64,000 nucleotides of DNA, taken from NCBI GenBank assembly GCA_037043015.1, contig CM073322.1, positions 31,801,864-31,865,863 of the forward strand, in the 5' to 3' direction. Positions within the stretch are counted from its first letter, which is position 1, and each line of letters starts with the position of its first letter. Shown here piece by piece: positions 1-10,962 of the stretch. A program made the translations under genes and the position numbers. This DNA is from Bryum argenteum. Its lineage: Eukaryota > Streptophyta > Bryopsida > Bryales > Bryaceae. Below the pieces are notes generated by a model. It was not told the DNA's origin, did no database searches, and saw nothing but the letters and a program-made list of their open reading frames with translations.

Positions 1-430
1 ACAACAATGTTTATAGAATCATATAGTATGTTCATTATTTTTATATTGCACATATACTCTACATTCTACACTAAATGTCAACAAGTAAAATTCTTGATAT
101 AGTATTCCATATCTATTCAAGCTGGCAAATAGTGTGAAAGTTGGGATTTAGTCTCAATATTGTCTCTACACTAAATGTGCTTTAATACCAAGTGATCCTT
201 TGGGAAACACCTCATGTACTCATGGTCAATTTTGATTATAAATTTTTTTAACTTTTAAAGAAGATGCACCATAACAATAGTTTCGTGGAAATATATATAT
301 ATATATTTTTTGCATTGGAACTTCACCAAAAAGAAATGATGTTTAAAAAAGAATGTTGAGGGCGAGTACCTAGACAACTCCAATTTATCTCTTTGCTACA
401 ATACTCATTTAGATGTAAGATTTAATATGC
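1..430. other. AT-rich intergenic DNA
   Basis: No coding region, RNA gene or clear repeat boundary is seen. There is a short AT dinucleotide run near 291-306. Confidence 0.5.
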
Positions 431-1260
431 AAGCAAGTATTGTAAAATTCCCTTTATATAGTTAAAAAGGTCTTTGTTTGTAGAGCAAAATATCATTTTA
501 ATCCAAGTCAAACATTTTCACACAATGTTGAGCATGGTATATGAAGATTTTATTCTTTTCCACATTAAAAACTATAGATTTTGGTATTTTTACTTTTCAT
601 TTTTTCTACAACAAGATTTGCCAAAAATCTTTGTATTGACCGGATTCTCAATCTACCACATTGAATTCACAACTGAAAAATTGTGCACTCATGATTCCAA
701 ACCTTTGTTCCATGCACAATTTTCTTTGAATATGTACACCCCTTCTCTACCTTGAAACTTTTTCGTACAAGGAACTAATACCATGTTCAATATGAATGGT
801 AAAAGATTATAACCTTATGTAGTGCAAAAAATTGATACTAATTTGAAGTCAAAGTCTACTAGTCTCCTCAACGCATGGAAGAAAAAGAAGCCTTTCTTTT
901 AATTTGAGCATTATAGTATTTCAATGCAAGTAATCAAATCTTATAAAACTTTTTTAGCATGTTAATGTAGTCCTTCAAGGACCAAGACCGTATTTCACCA
1001 CAACCACCTCAAAATTGCCACTTGTAGATGCAAGATCATGACAACTTCTTAAATAATTTCTTATAATTTTCAACCAAAGGATATTGTAGGCAACTATAAA
1101 AAACATAATTAAAAAAATTGTGACTTTTAATTGTGCGGATTGAAAGATACATTGTAAAGGATTTGAACAATGTAAGTATGTTATTTTTTCTTCTCTACAC
1201 AAATACAATGGGCATACTTTGACTTAGCTTTTTGATATATCTTTCCATTGCACATAGTAT
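431..1260 (-). pseudogene. Probable Tc1-like transposase relic (C-terminal part)
   Basis: The plus-strand DNA at about 480-930 resembles 8530-8960, which is part of a better preserved Tc1-like transposase relic read on the minus strand. Read on the minus strand here, a stretch around 975-1030 gives VVVKYGLGPLKDYI, resembling the conserved 'VMVWG..G.GPL..' block of Tc1 transposases. The reading frame is broken by many stops, so this is a decayed fragment. The call depends on similarity between the two window regions and a weak protein match; boundaries are approximate. Confidence 0.4.
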
Positions 1261-2229
1261 AAATTTCACAAATCCATGTTCTAACTTATGTTATGTCATT
1301 TCATGCCAAAAATCACAAGGGAAGGAGGAATTTAGCATAAGAAAAAGGGTTTTGCAATGACTAGGGGTATTTAATAGTGCCGTTTTCCTATTATTGCAAT
1401 TTTATTATTTTGATAAAGAAATAATTATTGGATCTAAAACCCAAAGGATGGATATTTTCTCATCCTTTAAATTATCAATTTGAATTGTAAAAATGTAAAA
1501 TCTCTAACTTCTATGCGTTTTAAGGTAAAATCAAGGAGAATTGCCAAGGACTTTCGTTCACTACTACCTGCCTCAAAAAGTGGCACTATCCAACTCTACA
1601 ATAGGTCTAATGTAGCAATTTTGAGCCCTTGAGTACCTTGCCAAGAGTCATACTTTAGAACCTTGAAGCATGATTAATTTTTACTCGTAAATCCAATAAA
1701 AAATAAAAAATTCTCCCAACAATTCTTACGAAAATGCCTAATGTCAATAGAATTTTCAATAAAATAAATTTGGATTTTCATTTATAGGAATAAACCCACT
1801 CACTAGCCCTTTACAAATTAATGGTGGAGGGCCATTGGAGCTTGAATTATCTAGCCCTCTTATTTCGATCCCTAAAAGACCAACCTTCCCATGGGAAAAT
1901 TTCATAATTTCAATAGGTTTTAAAAATCGTGTTGTCCTTTAGGGGTTAAGGGGTCTAGAGGTTTAGTTTTAGCAATTAATATCATAGACTTGAAACCCCC
2001 ATTAGGGATGTTTAATTTCTTAGAAGGGGTCCATCGATACTAAACTAATTATGCGGACAAATTTTGTCTCCACCCCTTCTTACTCTCCCAAGTATTTACA
2101 CTTGGTGAAGAAATTAAAGGTGGAGAACTTTTGTCATGGAGAGCGCAATCAGTATGACTCTCGTGACCGCTCCTTTCACTTGAACTGATCATTTAGGAGA
2201 GTTTACGGACTCACTCTTATCCACATTAA
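1261..2229. other. AT-rich repeat-derived spacer
   Basis: No gene is seen. A TTAGGGGTTAA sequence at 1939-1949 resembles the right end of the TTAA-flanked elements found elsewhere, but no matching left end was found. A segment of about 50 bp at 2091-2142 recurs at 2327-2373, inside the neighbouring inverted-repeat element. Confidence 0.4.
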
Positions 2230-3520
2230 GGGCCGGTTTACACAACGATGGAGAAGTCCACCCGTCAAGAAAAAAAGGGCGTTTCTCCATTGTGATTGGT
2301 CGAAAATGCCATTCTTGACCGGTGGGTGTTTACACTTGGTGAAAAAATTAAAGGTGGAGAACTTTTGTCATGGATGAAAAAATGACATGGCCACTTAGGT
2401 GGCGGTACTTTTTGCTCAAGATGTTCCCCAGTATAGTGATTACTTTCAGGAACCTAATGTATAGTCCAACAAGACTTGATCCTTGCACCTCATGACTACT
2501 AACCAAGCCCCCTAAGGGAGCCATCCATCCCCACGTTTCCCTTGTCTTCAAATCACATTAGTGTTGTATATATACACTTGCTACTCTAGCTCCACATGCT
2601 GTAGTAAATTTTTCAAAGCCATTTTGGAGGCTTAGACCTCTCTTTTTTGGCATTTTATCATCTTTTCATGCACGTGAGCAAGTGAGATATAAAAATTGAT
2701 ATTAATTAGGTGTTGATATATGGGTTCGATTTTAAGCACAAATGATAGTGACAATTCTTGGATTTTCACATACGGTCAAGATATGTCGAAAGAAATTTGA
2801 GATAGTTTTTAACATTACAATGAGGACAAACTTGCTAACTTGATTACATGAAATGACCACCATGAATGTAAGTTTTATAATTTGATTGATCATTGGTAAC
2901 ATCAAGCCGGTTTCGTTATGAAACACGTGAGTGGACAACACTAGTGTGTGAGGACAAGAAAACCTAACAAATGCTAATGAAGATGAAATTCAACCGGTTA
3001 TTACCATTCAATCCGCATCATCAACTGCCTCAAAGAATAACAAGTTTCAAAACCAAGCTTTGCATTACTATTTTTGAATGACATTGAACATAAAATGACC
3101 ATATTATATGTCTATACTATTTAATGTAAAAATGAATCATAGAAATCATTAGTCTACGGCGCAAATTGATTATTAAATTTAATTTAAAGTTTACTCAATT
3201 TGTCATACATATGCATATTGATTTTTATGTATATTTAATGTAAATTTGTTGATGTATTTTCATACAATGTGAATGTAGGGAATAATGATTTCGTATCACA
3301 AAAAATCTTCACCATTTGGTGAGCTTCTCTTCACCAGTGGACATCACCGCTAAACTTCTCCTTTAGGTGTTTAGACTACAACCGGTCAAGACTCCTTAAG
3401 AAATTTTTAATTGCATTTAATTCTTCTCCGACGCATCCACCATTTGCCTCACATAACCATGTCTTGGCCAAGCATTCTTGACCGACCGGAGGCCTTCTCC
3501 ACCGTAGTGTAAACCGGCTC
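2230..3520. mobile_element. PIF/Harbinger-type non-autonomous element
   Basis: The left end starts GGGCCGGTTTACAC and the right end finishes GTGTAAACCGGCTC, so the ends are inverted repeats of roughly 28 bp (GGAGAAG continues on both sides). The trinucleotide TAA lies directly outside both ends (2227-2229 and 3521-3523), a target duplication of the TWA type used by PIF/Harbinger transposases. Length is 1291 bp and no transposase was recognised inside. A 540-bp internal piece (2819-3361) recurs at 52391-52929 in the same orientation. Superfamily assignment rests on TIR shape and TSD only. Confidence 0.7.
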
Positions 3521-4123
3521 TAAGTTTCACAGTGGGCTGTTTGTGAAGAATGCCCAGCGCTACATTTATCAGGTGTACCGTGTACGTGCAGCTTGCATCA
3601 GCATGACTCTCGTAACCTCTCCCTTCACTTTTGTTTTGTTTTGACACTAGCAAAGAAGTACTGCAACTGAAGGAACTGAGCAACAATAACAGCGACCTCT
3701 CTCTTCATCTGAACATCTAACACTACAAGAAAATTCTCTAAAAACATTGTAGAAATCAAGAGAAGTCTGTTGTCTCCAACAGGGGCCTGGCATTTTAGTT
3801 GAATCAGATTGTCATAGAAGTGGTGGAGATTTTGGCGAGTAGAAATCAGCATATGAATGTTGGAATCAAGTGAGGTGCTCCATGGGTTTGTGACGTGTCA
3901 CACCCATCAGACCAGAGATAACCGAAGAATCTAATTTTATAACTCTAGTAAAAAAGCGGCTACATCGGATTTTACTCATTTCATTGATTTTTGTTGAGGG
4001 GAGGTTGTACCGTAATTCATGGACACAATGAACCCACACAACAATCACTTTTCACTAAAAATGTGACCTCATTCTCTACTGTGACGACTCAAATTACTTA
4101 CCTTATATCTTTGCCTTCCTGGA

Positions 4124-4711
4124 ATGATAAATCTTCCGACATCAGCGGCATGGTCCACATCAGTAGTAAGCGGTGGACCACACGAACAGCAGTTCGTCCC
4201 ATTTCTTGCGGAGTGCCCCTCACTCCGTTGTCGTCGATGCTTTAACCTCCCTCCATGGCCTCGATCCAGTCTTTCCACCCCACCTCCTCTCGTCTTCTCT
4301 GTCAACAATGGACGAGCTAGGCTTGAGAGTCCCAATGCCCTACTGTTGTTATGCATCGTTGTTACGTTTCTACCACGACCTCACAACAATGGACTTATCT
4401 GTGATTCCCCCTTCGAGGTGAGCCACCGCCGGACTTGCATGCTGTCGAATGAGTGTTTCTTGTATGACTTTGCGTTAGTTACGACCTTCTTCACAAATCT
4501 TTGCCGTCACTTCACTAACCTCCTCTGGACCTTGGATGCGTTTCGTTGCAGCAAGGACTGCATCCGCGACATGCTTGTACACATGATAGCACACCTCGAG
4601 ACGGATATTGCAGATGACTATGGTATGCCCGAGTTAGAAGACGGCGGGGACGAAGGAGACGACTGTCTGCGGACGGAGCCCATGATCCAGGGCGGAAGCA
4701 GTCGGAACTAG
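4124..4711 (+). CDS. Unrecognised open frame inside the CACTA element
   Basis: An open frame of about 195 codons beginning at ATT or ATG-like codons, with more GC than the surrounding DNA. The translation has several cysteines, a central hydrophobic piece and an acidic tail rich in E, D and G (about residues 165-185). It does not resemble a CACTA transposase and I do not recognise the family. It could be a captured host-gene fragment, as CACTA elements often carry, or a chance frame. Opposite-strand frames also overlap it, which lowers confidence. Confidence 0.2.
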   Translation: MINLPTSAAWSTSVVSGGPHEQQFVPFLAECPSLRCRRCFNLPPWPRSSLSTPPPLVFSVNNGRARLESPNALLLLCIVVTFLPRPHNNGLICDSPFEVSHRRTCMLSNECFLYDFALVTTFFTNLCRHFTNLLWTLDAFRCSKDCIRDMLVHMIAHLETDIADDYGMPELEDGGDEGDDCLRTEPMIQGGSSRN

Positions 4712-5254
4712 GTGTGAAGTTTTGACAGTCGATAGCGTTGTACTCGACAGGGCTTCTACTTCTGTGTCGGAATGCTCACCCAGCAGTCATTGACGAGAAC
4801 TTCAGAATTATATCAGAACATGAACACCATTCTAGTACGGTAGGAAAACAAAGTCCATACAATCGATGTATTGGATATGAGGTGCTTATTTACCTATATG
4901 AGGCGCAGCTAAGCAGAAGATGCACAGGAATAGAAATACTCTTACGAAACGGTACATCAGTGTTTATGTATTTCGTATGAAATAATTGGAATAGGGTCTA
5001 AATTTCCTGCTTTTCATTCAAGCGTTGCAGTCGCGTATCAATGTATTATCGGCATTTTCTGGAATTCAGATTTTTATTTCTGAAAGCAACAAATTTTGAA
5101 TAAAAAATAATTCAAATCAACGGGGGGATGGACGATAGATAACACTAACACGTGGTCGTAATAAACGGCAACCGTACATTCTGACCGTTGGGATGTGGTG
5201 CAATAGCGAGGGTGCACATGTCGTGTACGGAGGCATATGAATGACCAAGTGGTA

Positions 5255-5536
5255 AGGTAGAGTGTCCTAAAAGCGCCACCTTAAGGGATCTGACCTATTT
5301 TTAGCACTAGTAAATTCAAAATAAAATTATGACCACATTCGAAATAGGTTTTTGGGAGGATTGCAAAATTTGCAACATGTAATTCGCATTTGTGAATTTT
5401 ATACAAAATTCCAAAGTGCTAAGTAAGATTTGACCCAAATGCGTTATATACAAATGAGGTACATTTGTATCTTCACAATCTACAAATGAGGCCAGATCGC
5501 TTTTGGGTCCTGTGGCGCTTTTAGGACACTCTACCT
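5255..5536. mobile_element. TA-flanked MITE nested in the CACTA element
   Basis: A 282-bp element with perfect 25-bp inverted ends: the left begins AGGTAGAGTGTCCTAAAAG at 5255 and the right ends CTTTTAGGACACTCTACCT at 5536. TA lies directly outside both ends (5253-5254 and 5537-5538), the target preference of Tc1/mariner transposases. The interior is AT-rich and has no coding capacity. The perfect TIR suggests it inserted after the CACTA element. Confidence 0.8.
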
Positions 5537-6091
5537 TATGTCCAGGCTATGATAAAGCCGCTTATAACGAATCTTGAAGCCGGGATTTTCTCAGAATTCA
5601 CTCCTACTTCAATTTCGGAGGTCTTTATCTGGACAGACTGCAAGACTGCATCTTGACAGCGGTGAAAAACATATTTACCAATCTGCTGACAAGGCTGGGC
5701 GGGGACGACGTGGACAAAGCCATTTGCAGGGGAAAATCAACTTTCGTGAATCAAGTAAAACCAGTCCATGAGTCAAGTAAAACCAGTCCAGGAACGCCGA
5801 AACAAGATGTCCGAACCAACAGGTTCGAACAACTGAAATCTGTTGAATTTTAGTTGATTACCTGACGTTTTTTCCTGTAGTGTAATTTGGAACATTTACC
5901 ACTCTTTTCCACATACACCAAGTGTACAAAGTACTTGCAGGGTACAGAATTTCTTCACTGTGACTTCGGATAACTTTCAACAAGTACAGTCAAAATTCAC
6001 ATAATTCTTCTCACGTCATCTCATCTGCAGCACTTGGGTTGTGGCTTCAAACTTCAGTGCTTCGAAGGTTGTTGCACTCTTTCTTCACCAG

Positions 6092-6372
6092 GTGAGAGGC
6101 TCCATGCTGTTCAATTTCCTGTTTCCTGGACAGTAAATCATGAAGTCTAGAATGTAGATCAATCGGATATGGTGGAGTACTGCATTGATATTGTTGTTAT
6201 GCTTGTGACTTAGAAGATGGGCTCGTTTCTGGTAGATTGGTGCACACACCAGGTTGTTTTAATTTGTGAGCTTGACCATCAAGCTAAGCAGACATTTTGA
6301 GTTTGTGAACCCTGTCATTGCTGAATCCCGGTGATGGTGATTCTCATTCTTGTGTGATATCGTGTGTTTCAG
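6092..6372 (+). other. Probable 5' UTR intron of the ATP-grasp gene
   Basis: A donor CAG|GTGAGA at 6091/6092 and an acceptor with a T-rich tract (GTGTGTTTCAG) ending at 6372 bracket 281 bp, 41 bp upstream of the start codon at 6414. Leader introns are common in plant genes. This is inferred from splice consensus only; transcript data would decide. Confidence 0.4.
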
Positions 6373-6413
6373 CAGTTACCAGTTTCATCAGCTCGGTAGG
6401 ATAGTTCTCAGCC

Positions 6414-8248
6414 ATGAGGATCTGCGTTCTCCAGTCGACGTACGATGGCGCCAACATCCCACTGGAGGAGGTCGATCAGTCGTACCCTGACCCGGCCATG
6501 TTCACGTCCCAACACGAATTCCACCATCGCTACATCTACAAAGCAACCGCGGACGCCCAGATCGACGCTGCCGTCGCCGAGGGCTTCGACATGTACTTTA
6601 ACTTCATGTGGGGCCAACAGGAGGACACTGTGGCGGGAGTGGACGCCATCTGTCACCTCGAGTTTCTCGGAGTTCCGTTCGTCGGTCTCACCAGCAGGAC
6701 ATTGACTCGCACAAAGCTGGATTTTTACGCTGCGGCTATCAAAGCTGGATTACCAGTGCCCGCGTCCGGCAGCAACATGAATTTCCCGGTGTTTGTGAAA
6801 CCTGCCAACATGTGCGCCAGCATGTTCATCGACAGGAACTCCGTCTGTCGCAACCAAGACGAGCTTGACCAGCAGCTCCAGCGAATGAATGAGTATCTTT
6901 CCCCCGGCCGGAAGGTGGCGGCTGCCCGCGAATCTGCCCCCGATGGCAATTCGAACTCCAATGGCCACACTCATGGCCTTCGGAACCGTACCGGTATCGT
7001 CAAGTACGTGAACGATCATGATGACATTGTGGTGCAGCAGTACATTCCAGGGAGGGATTTTTCGGTGGTCGTCATTGAGATGGGCAACACCCCGGTGGCC
7101 CAGAACCCGACCAAGTACCATTATCCAGCTGCGAAGGCCGCGGCAGGCATGGACTACATGGCATTCGATGTAAAGTTTCACAAGGAACTTCGAGAGCAGC
7201 TCGTCGTGCGCTCGGAGGATCCCGCGCTGTTCGATATGTTGCGAGATCTGGCCGTGAAAGCCTGGCACGTGAACGGGATGCATGGAAGTAGCTGGTGCAA
7301 TGTGGATATCAGAGTCCGTCATGGTGATGGAAAGCCTTTCATTCTGGAGGTAAACCCCATGCCAGCCCTGTTCAATCATTGGGAGCACGAGTGGGAGGAT
7401 GTCGTCATCCGGGAAACATTTCCCGGCGGTCACCGGGCCCTCATCAACGCCCTCATCACCACCAAAGTACTCCAGATTGGAAAATACAAGGGGGCCGTCA
7501 CAGCCGTCGCAGGTACCAGGGCTATTCCATCGCCTCCTCTGTTCCTTCAGCAGGCTCCATTGTAGAATCAATAGCCGGAATGTTCAATTCAGAACTTGAC
7601 AATATTTCCTTGGCAGATATTTTCGACTCAGTTTCCGGAAAATACGAGACTTGGTTACCCCAAGTGCGAAAAATTTACGTGGCCGTCGTGGAGGCATTTG
7701 ATTTCTCCGGCACTGTCTTCGACTTGGCATGCGGAACGGGCATATTTGGTCGAATGTTGCACGAACACCAAAAGAAACAAGGAGCTGGAAACACGCTCAG
7801 TACAGTCGTTGGAAACGACATCTCTCCAGGAATGGTGCAAATTCTCAAATCGCAATCGCCAGAGGTATACAAAGAGGTGACAATCGGGCCCCTGCAAGAA
7901 GCAATCATGGACACCACCGGATGCTTCGACCACATCACGTGCTTTCTCGCGTTGCAGTACCTAGACGAGGTCACACTGTCCGCTGTGCTGGCCAGGATGT
8001 TCCAGCTCGCGAGATCATCGGTGACGTTCACAGTGGACGAGATTCCGGAGTCGTATAATGCGAACTTGAAGAGCGAGGTTGCATGTATGAAAATCAACAA
8101 CCATCTACAGGTGGTTGAAGGATTCGGGGTTCCCAGAGGATGGAAGATGGCTAATCGTCGAAGGTATCCTGATGGATGGTTGTCTCCGAACACAGGGAAG
8201 ATGGTGCCCGTCACCGTCTTTCGATTTGAAGCGCTTCGTCACCTCTAG
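6414..8248 (+). CDS. ATP-grasp ligase / SAM methyltransferase fusion protein
   Basis: Two reading frames encode two enzymes. 6414-7565 gives an ATP-grasp protein of the D-Ala-D-Ala ligase type: it starts MRICVLQSTYDG, has the ATP-binding lysine segment FPVFVKPANM (about residues 123-132), a QQYIPGRDFSVVV block (about 213) and the metal-binding ILEVNPMPAL (about 313). The second frame, to 8248, gives a class I methyltransferase with motif I DLACGTGIFG, then GNDISPGM. An interval 7513-7550 has GT...AG ends, a pyrimidine tract (CCTCCTCTGTTCCTTCAG) and a length of 3n+2. Removing it joins the frames at AVTAVA|AGSIVES and yields 598 aa. Fungal proteins with this same domain order are known to me; substrate and product are unknown. 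Alternatives are two separate proteins or a frameshift mutation. The domain calls are firm; the join is inference. Confidence 0.75.
7513..7550 (+). other. Candidate 38-nt intron joining the two enzyme frames
   Basis: The donor reads GCAG|GTACC and the acceptor CCTTCAG|CAGG; a second AG three bases on (7553) would give 41 nt with the same frame result. Both lengths are 3n+2 and move the reading from the ATP-grasp frame into the methyltransferase frame. 38-41 nt is shorter than the usual minimum for plant introns, so this may instead be a frame break. Confidence 0.45.
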
Positions 8249-8539
8249 AGATCAGTTTGTTTCTCGTGGGGGCACTAGCCATTACGGGTGGGTGGGTGGG
8301 TTCCTATGACTATGTCCAATTTGATTGATCACTGACAAACCTTTGAAGATGTATCATTATATCTTCTTCATTTGAATATGATTGTCTTTCACACCACACC
8401 TCTAGAAACTAATTTAGGCTATTCAATGTGCAAATTGTGGGACTTTTTAATTTTTGGGCACCTTCAAAACTTCTTCAATTGTTGGAAATATTGGTATGAG
8501 CATGAGAAATCATTCCTGTTGAGGTCACTACAAATAAAT
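8249..8539. other. 3' flank of the fusion gene
   Basis: AT-rich sequence, presumably containing the 3' UTR just after the stop codon. Nothing else is recognised. Confidence 0.4.
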
Positions 8540-9905
8540 TTCTTGCCATGCTGCCAAAGTTCTACTTTAACACAAGTCAAACGTTTTCACACATTTGTTG
8601 GGAGAAATATCAAAAACTTCTTCTTCACAAGAAGGTAGACACTTTAATATTTATTTTCGCTTTATATTTTTACTACTACAAGATGTGCTTTGTGAACCTC
8701 TTTTGAGTGTTGGAACTCCTACTCTACACCAAATTTGATGCACAAAAATTGTGAACTGTGTTTATGTAGATTTTGAACCAATGCCCCTTATACAACGATT
8801 TTAGATAAGCTACATTCATCCTCTACCTTTGAAAGTTGATGTACAAGCACATGACACGATGATTCTCTCACCAAAAAGGAGAAAAAGAACCTTCTTCCTC
8901 ATCTCAAACATTGTAATAATCTTCCACTCTGTACAATCAAGGATTATCCATGTTCCTTTCTATAAGATTTAACCCTTAAGCGCCCACAGTGTCGTTTTTC
9001 GACATTCTGGATGTGAGGCTCCATCTTTGGTGCACAACGCCGCTTTCATCCCATCGATTTTTCATCCGCCATTTTTTTTGCTCAACTCCTCGGTGGGTTT
9101 ACTCTACTCCCTCCTTGGATAAATAGTAAAAACCTTGATCCTCAATTTGTGAGAGTGGGCGAAAGAGATTTTTCATGAAAGTTTTGGTGGTGTGATCTTC
9201 ACCCCTTTTTTGCATGGATCTTGAAATCCATAGCTCCGAATGACATGCATCTTGGCAATCATACTAATTGCCATGCTCCAAAGAAGAGCCTACGGTTGGA
9301 TTTTCCATTTTCATCTTTTATTTGTTTCTACGCAGTTTTGAAAAAATCAGCATTATTATCAATTGTTAGGAGCTTTACCCCCCCTTGGGCATTTAGGGGT
9401 TAAAATATGTTCTCCTCTCTTCCTTCAACAATATTGCCTCGCGTCAAAGCCAAATAAATTAAAATTTGACTCATGTGAAAAACCACATAACTCCAATCCA
9501 TCCAACTTGCATGCCTACACTTCTTAGCCCATGCATGTCGACGTACTTTGTGCTTCTTTGACAAGAATGGCTTCTTAGTTTTTACTTGTCCTCTTCATTC
9601 TTGCCTCTGAAAACATCTAATTGTATCATCACTCAAATCCAATTCTCTACCCTTTGCTGCAGATGTACGATTAGCTAGTGCAATCAACAACCTTACAACC
9701 ATACGCTCACCACGTCCATCAGGAATTCAAGTTCTCCTTGTAAAAGAGGATCTCTCAAATCACCTCCTATTGTAAACCTTTATACAATAGCATGGCAAGT
9801 CCTTTGAGGAATGTCTGAAACCACTGAAATTTTAGAGTACGTAGTCACTCTCTCATGCATATGAAGAATTAACTAACGTTCATCAATAGACCTTTTAGGA
9901 GCCAT
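8540..9905 (-). pseudogene. Tc1-like (DD34E-type) transposase relic, interrupted by a MITE
   Basis: Reading the minus strand from ATG at 9905 and allowing frame shifts gives MAPKRSIDER, then a helix-turn-helix-like region, KPFLSKKHKVRRHAWAKK, and FSHESNFNLFGFDARQY. The last two match the conserved Tc1 blocks 'KPLLTKKHR.RRL.WAKKH' and 'FSDESKFNLFG'; the first catalytic Asp is His here. The coding sequence runs into the 427-bp TTAA element at 8973-9399 and appears to resume on its far side (8540-8970), where a decayed 'QDNAPCHTSK'-like and 'DLNPIEN'-like segment can be seen. Stops and shifts make it non-functional. Plant mariners are normally of the DD39D type, so a Tc1-type relic is notable. 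Confidence 0.7.
8973..9399. mobile_element. piggyBac-type MITE, family A copy 1 (427 bp)
   Basis: TTAA flanks both ends (8969-8972 and 9400-9403). The left end is CCCTTAAGCGCCCA and the right end TGGGCATTTAGGGG (as TTGGGCATTTAGGGG), which are inverted repeats. TTAA target sites with CCC-starting ends are the signature of piggyBac-superfamily elements. A short self-complementary motif, GTCGTTTTTCGAC, lies just inside the left end. Exactly the same length and nearly the same sequence occur at 61459-61885. No transposase is encoded. Confidence 0.85.
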
Positions 9906-10217
9906 AGCTAATCAAGAGCGATCTTACTCAATCACAATGATTCTTGAAATGCAAGAGGTCTCCATTAATACATGTTGATTGTTAAGAATTTTTAAATGCA
10001 CAACTTATGTGCACTTTAACTTGGACACCCATGATTGAAACATCATAAACTATTGCCCTTGCAAGTGGCTCAATGCCAAATTTGGTACTCTTTCTAGTTT
10101 ACAAATGGCTATTTAGGTATAATTACCTCAAAAAATTAGCACCTAACCAAAGTTGACAAGTGTTACTACTAAATCAGGATTATCATTTATGTTCAAACAC
10201 TTTTTTTGACCATTGTA

Positions 10218-10486
10218 TAAGGGAGAGTGCTCAAAACCGGAGGTATGTAATAGCTTCTTCACTCAACAGTTGCATGTACTCTTGGCAAACATTATAGGGT
10301 GCAAAATTAGAGCACCATTTTAGGAATGCCTATGAGGTCGTCTTCAAAAATTCATAGCAGATTGTAAAAGAGTCCAAAATTTTTGAATCCACTTTGACTA
10401 TCCTTCAACTTACTTTCCCATGCATGAAAATTGCTTTCACTATTATCTTTATTACAGATTGAGCCATTTTTTAGCACTCTCCCTTA
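10218..10486. mobile_element. TA-flanked MITE (269 bp)
   Basis: The left end TAAGGGAGAGTGCT and the right end AGCACTCTCCCTTA are perfect inverted repeats of 14 bp, with similarity continuing into AAAA. TA lies directly outside both (10216-10217 and 10487-10488). The ends resemble those of the MITE at 5255-5536 (AGG-AGAGTG-CC/CT), so the two may use the same Tc1/mariner-type transposase. Confidence 0.75.
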
Positions 10487-10962
10487 TAGTTCAAATGAGT
10501 AAAATGCAAAGTTTGAGGTCATTGGCTCAACCGTTTAAGGAAGCTATGTTTATTATTAAGTCTTGTCAATACTCTCCGATAACTTTCCAACCTTGGAGAG
10601 AGTGTGGCCCAAGGGAGCTACGTACAACAAACTCACCTTTTGGTTCATTGTTTGGTACCTTCTGTTGAACTATTCAAGTATTATCATATCCATTGTTTCA
10701 CTTAAGCATTCAAAAATGAGAAATGATAAGTGAAGTCCTTTAGAAGATAAGTGACTTGCTTTGGGCATTTTTTTATGAATACAAGCTCTAGAGTCTACGT
10801 TAGTAGTAGATTGGGATTGGCATTACAAGTAGAGTTGCTTATAGAAAGATTGGAATTGTTGCTTCATTTAAAATTACAATAAATTTATGAGATACTAATT
10901 TTCTACCACAATTTTTACTACCTATACAAGTTGTCAACGGCTTTACAAAAATATTCACTTAA

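Larger units (their letters stand above)
3721..5882. mobile_element. Non-autonomous CACTA (En/Spm) element
   Basis: The element begins CACTACAAGAAAA and ends TTTTTTCCTGTAGTG, the classic CACTA terminus in inverted orientation. TAA directly flanks it on both sides (3718-3720 and 5883-5885), matching the 3-bp target duplication of this superfamily. It is 2162 bp long and no CACTA transposase was recognised. The interior at 4124-4711 has an open frame of 195 codons with near-plant-exon base composition, and a second MITE is nested at 5255-5536. It ends 531 bp before the start codon of the ATP-grasp gene, so it may contribute to that promoter region. Confidence 0.8.

Noticed and set aside
4069-4421. 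Overlapping frames on both strands in the CACTA element
   Set aside because: Shadows of the one longer frame at 4124-4711; they cannot all be genes.
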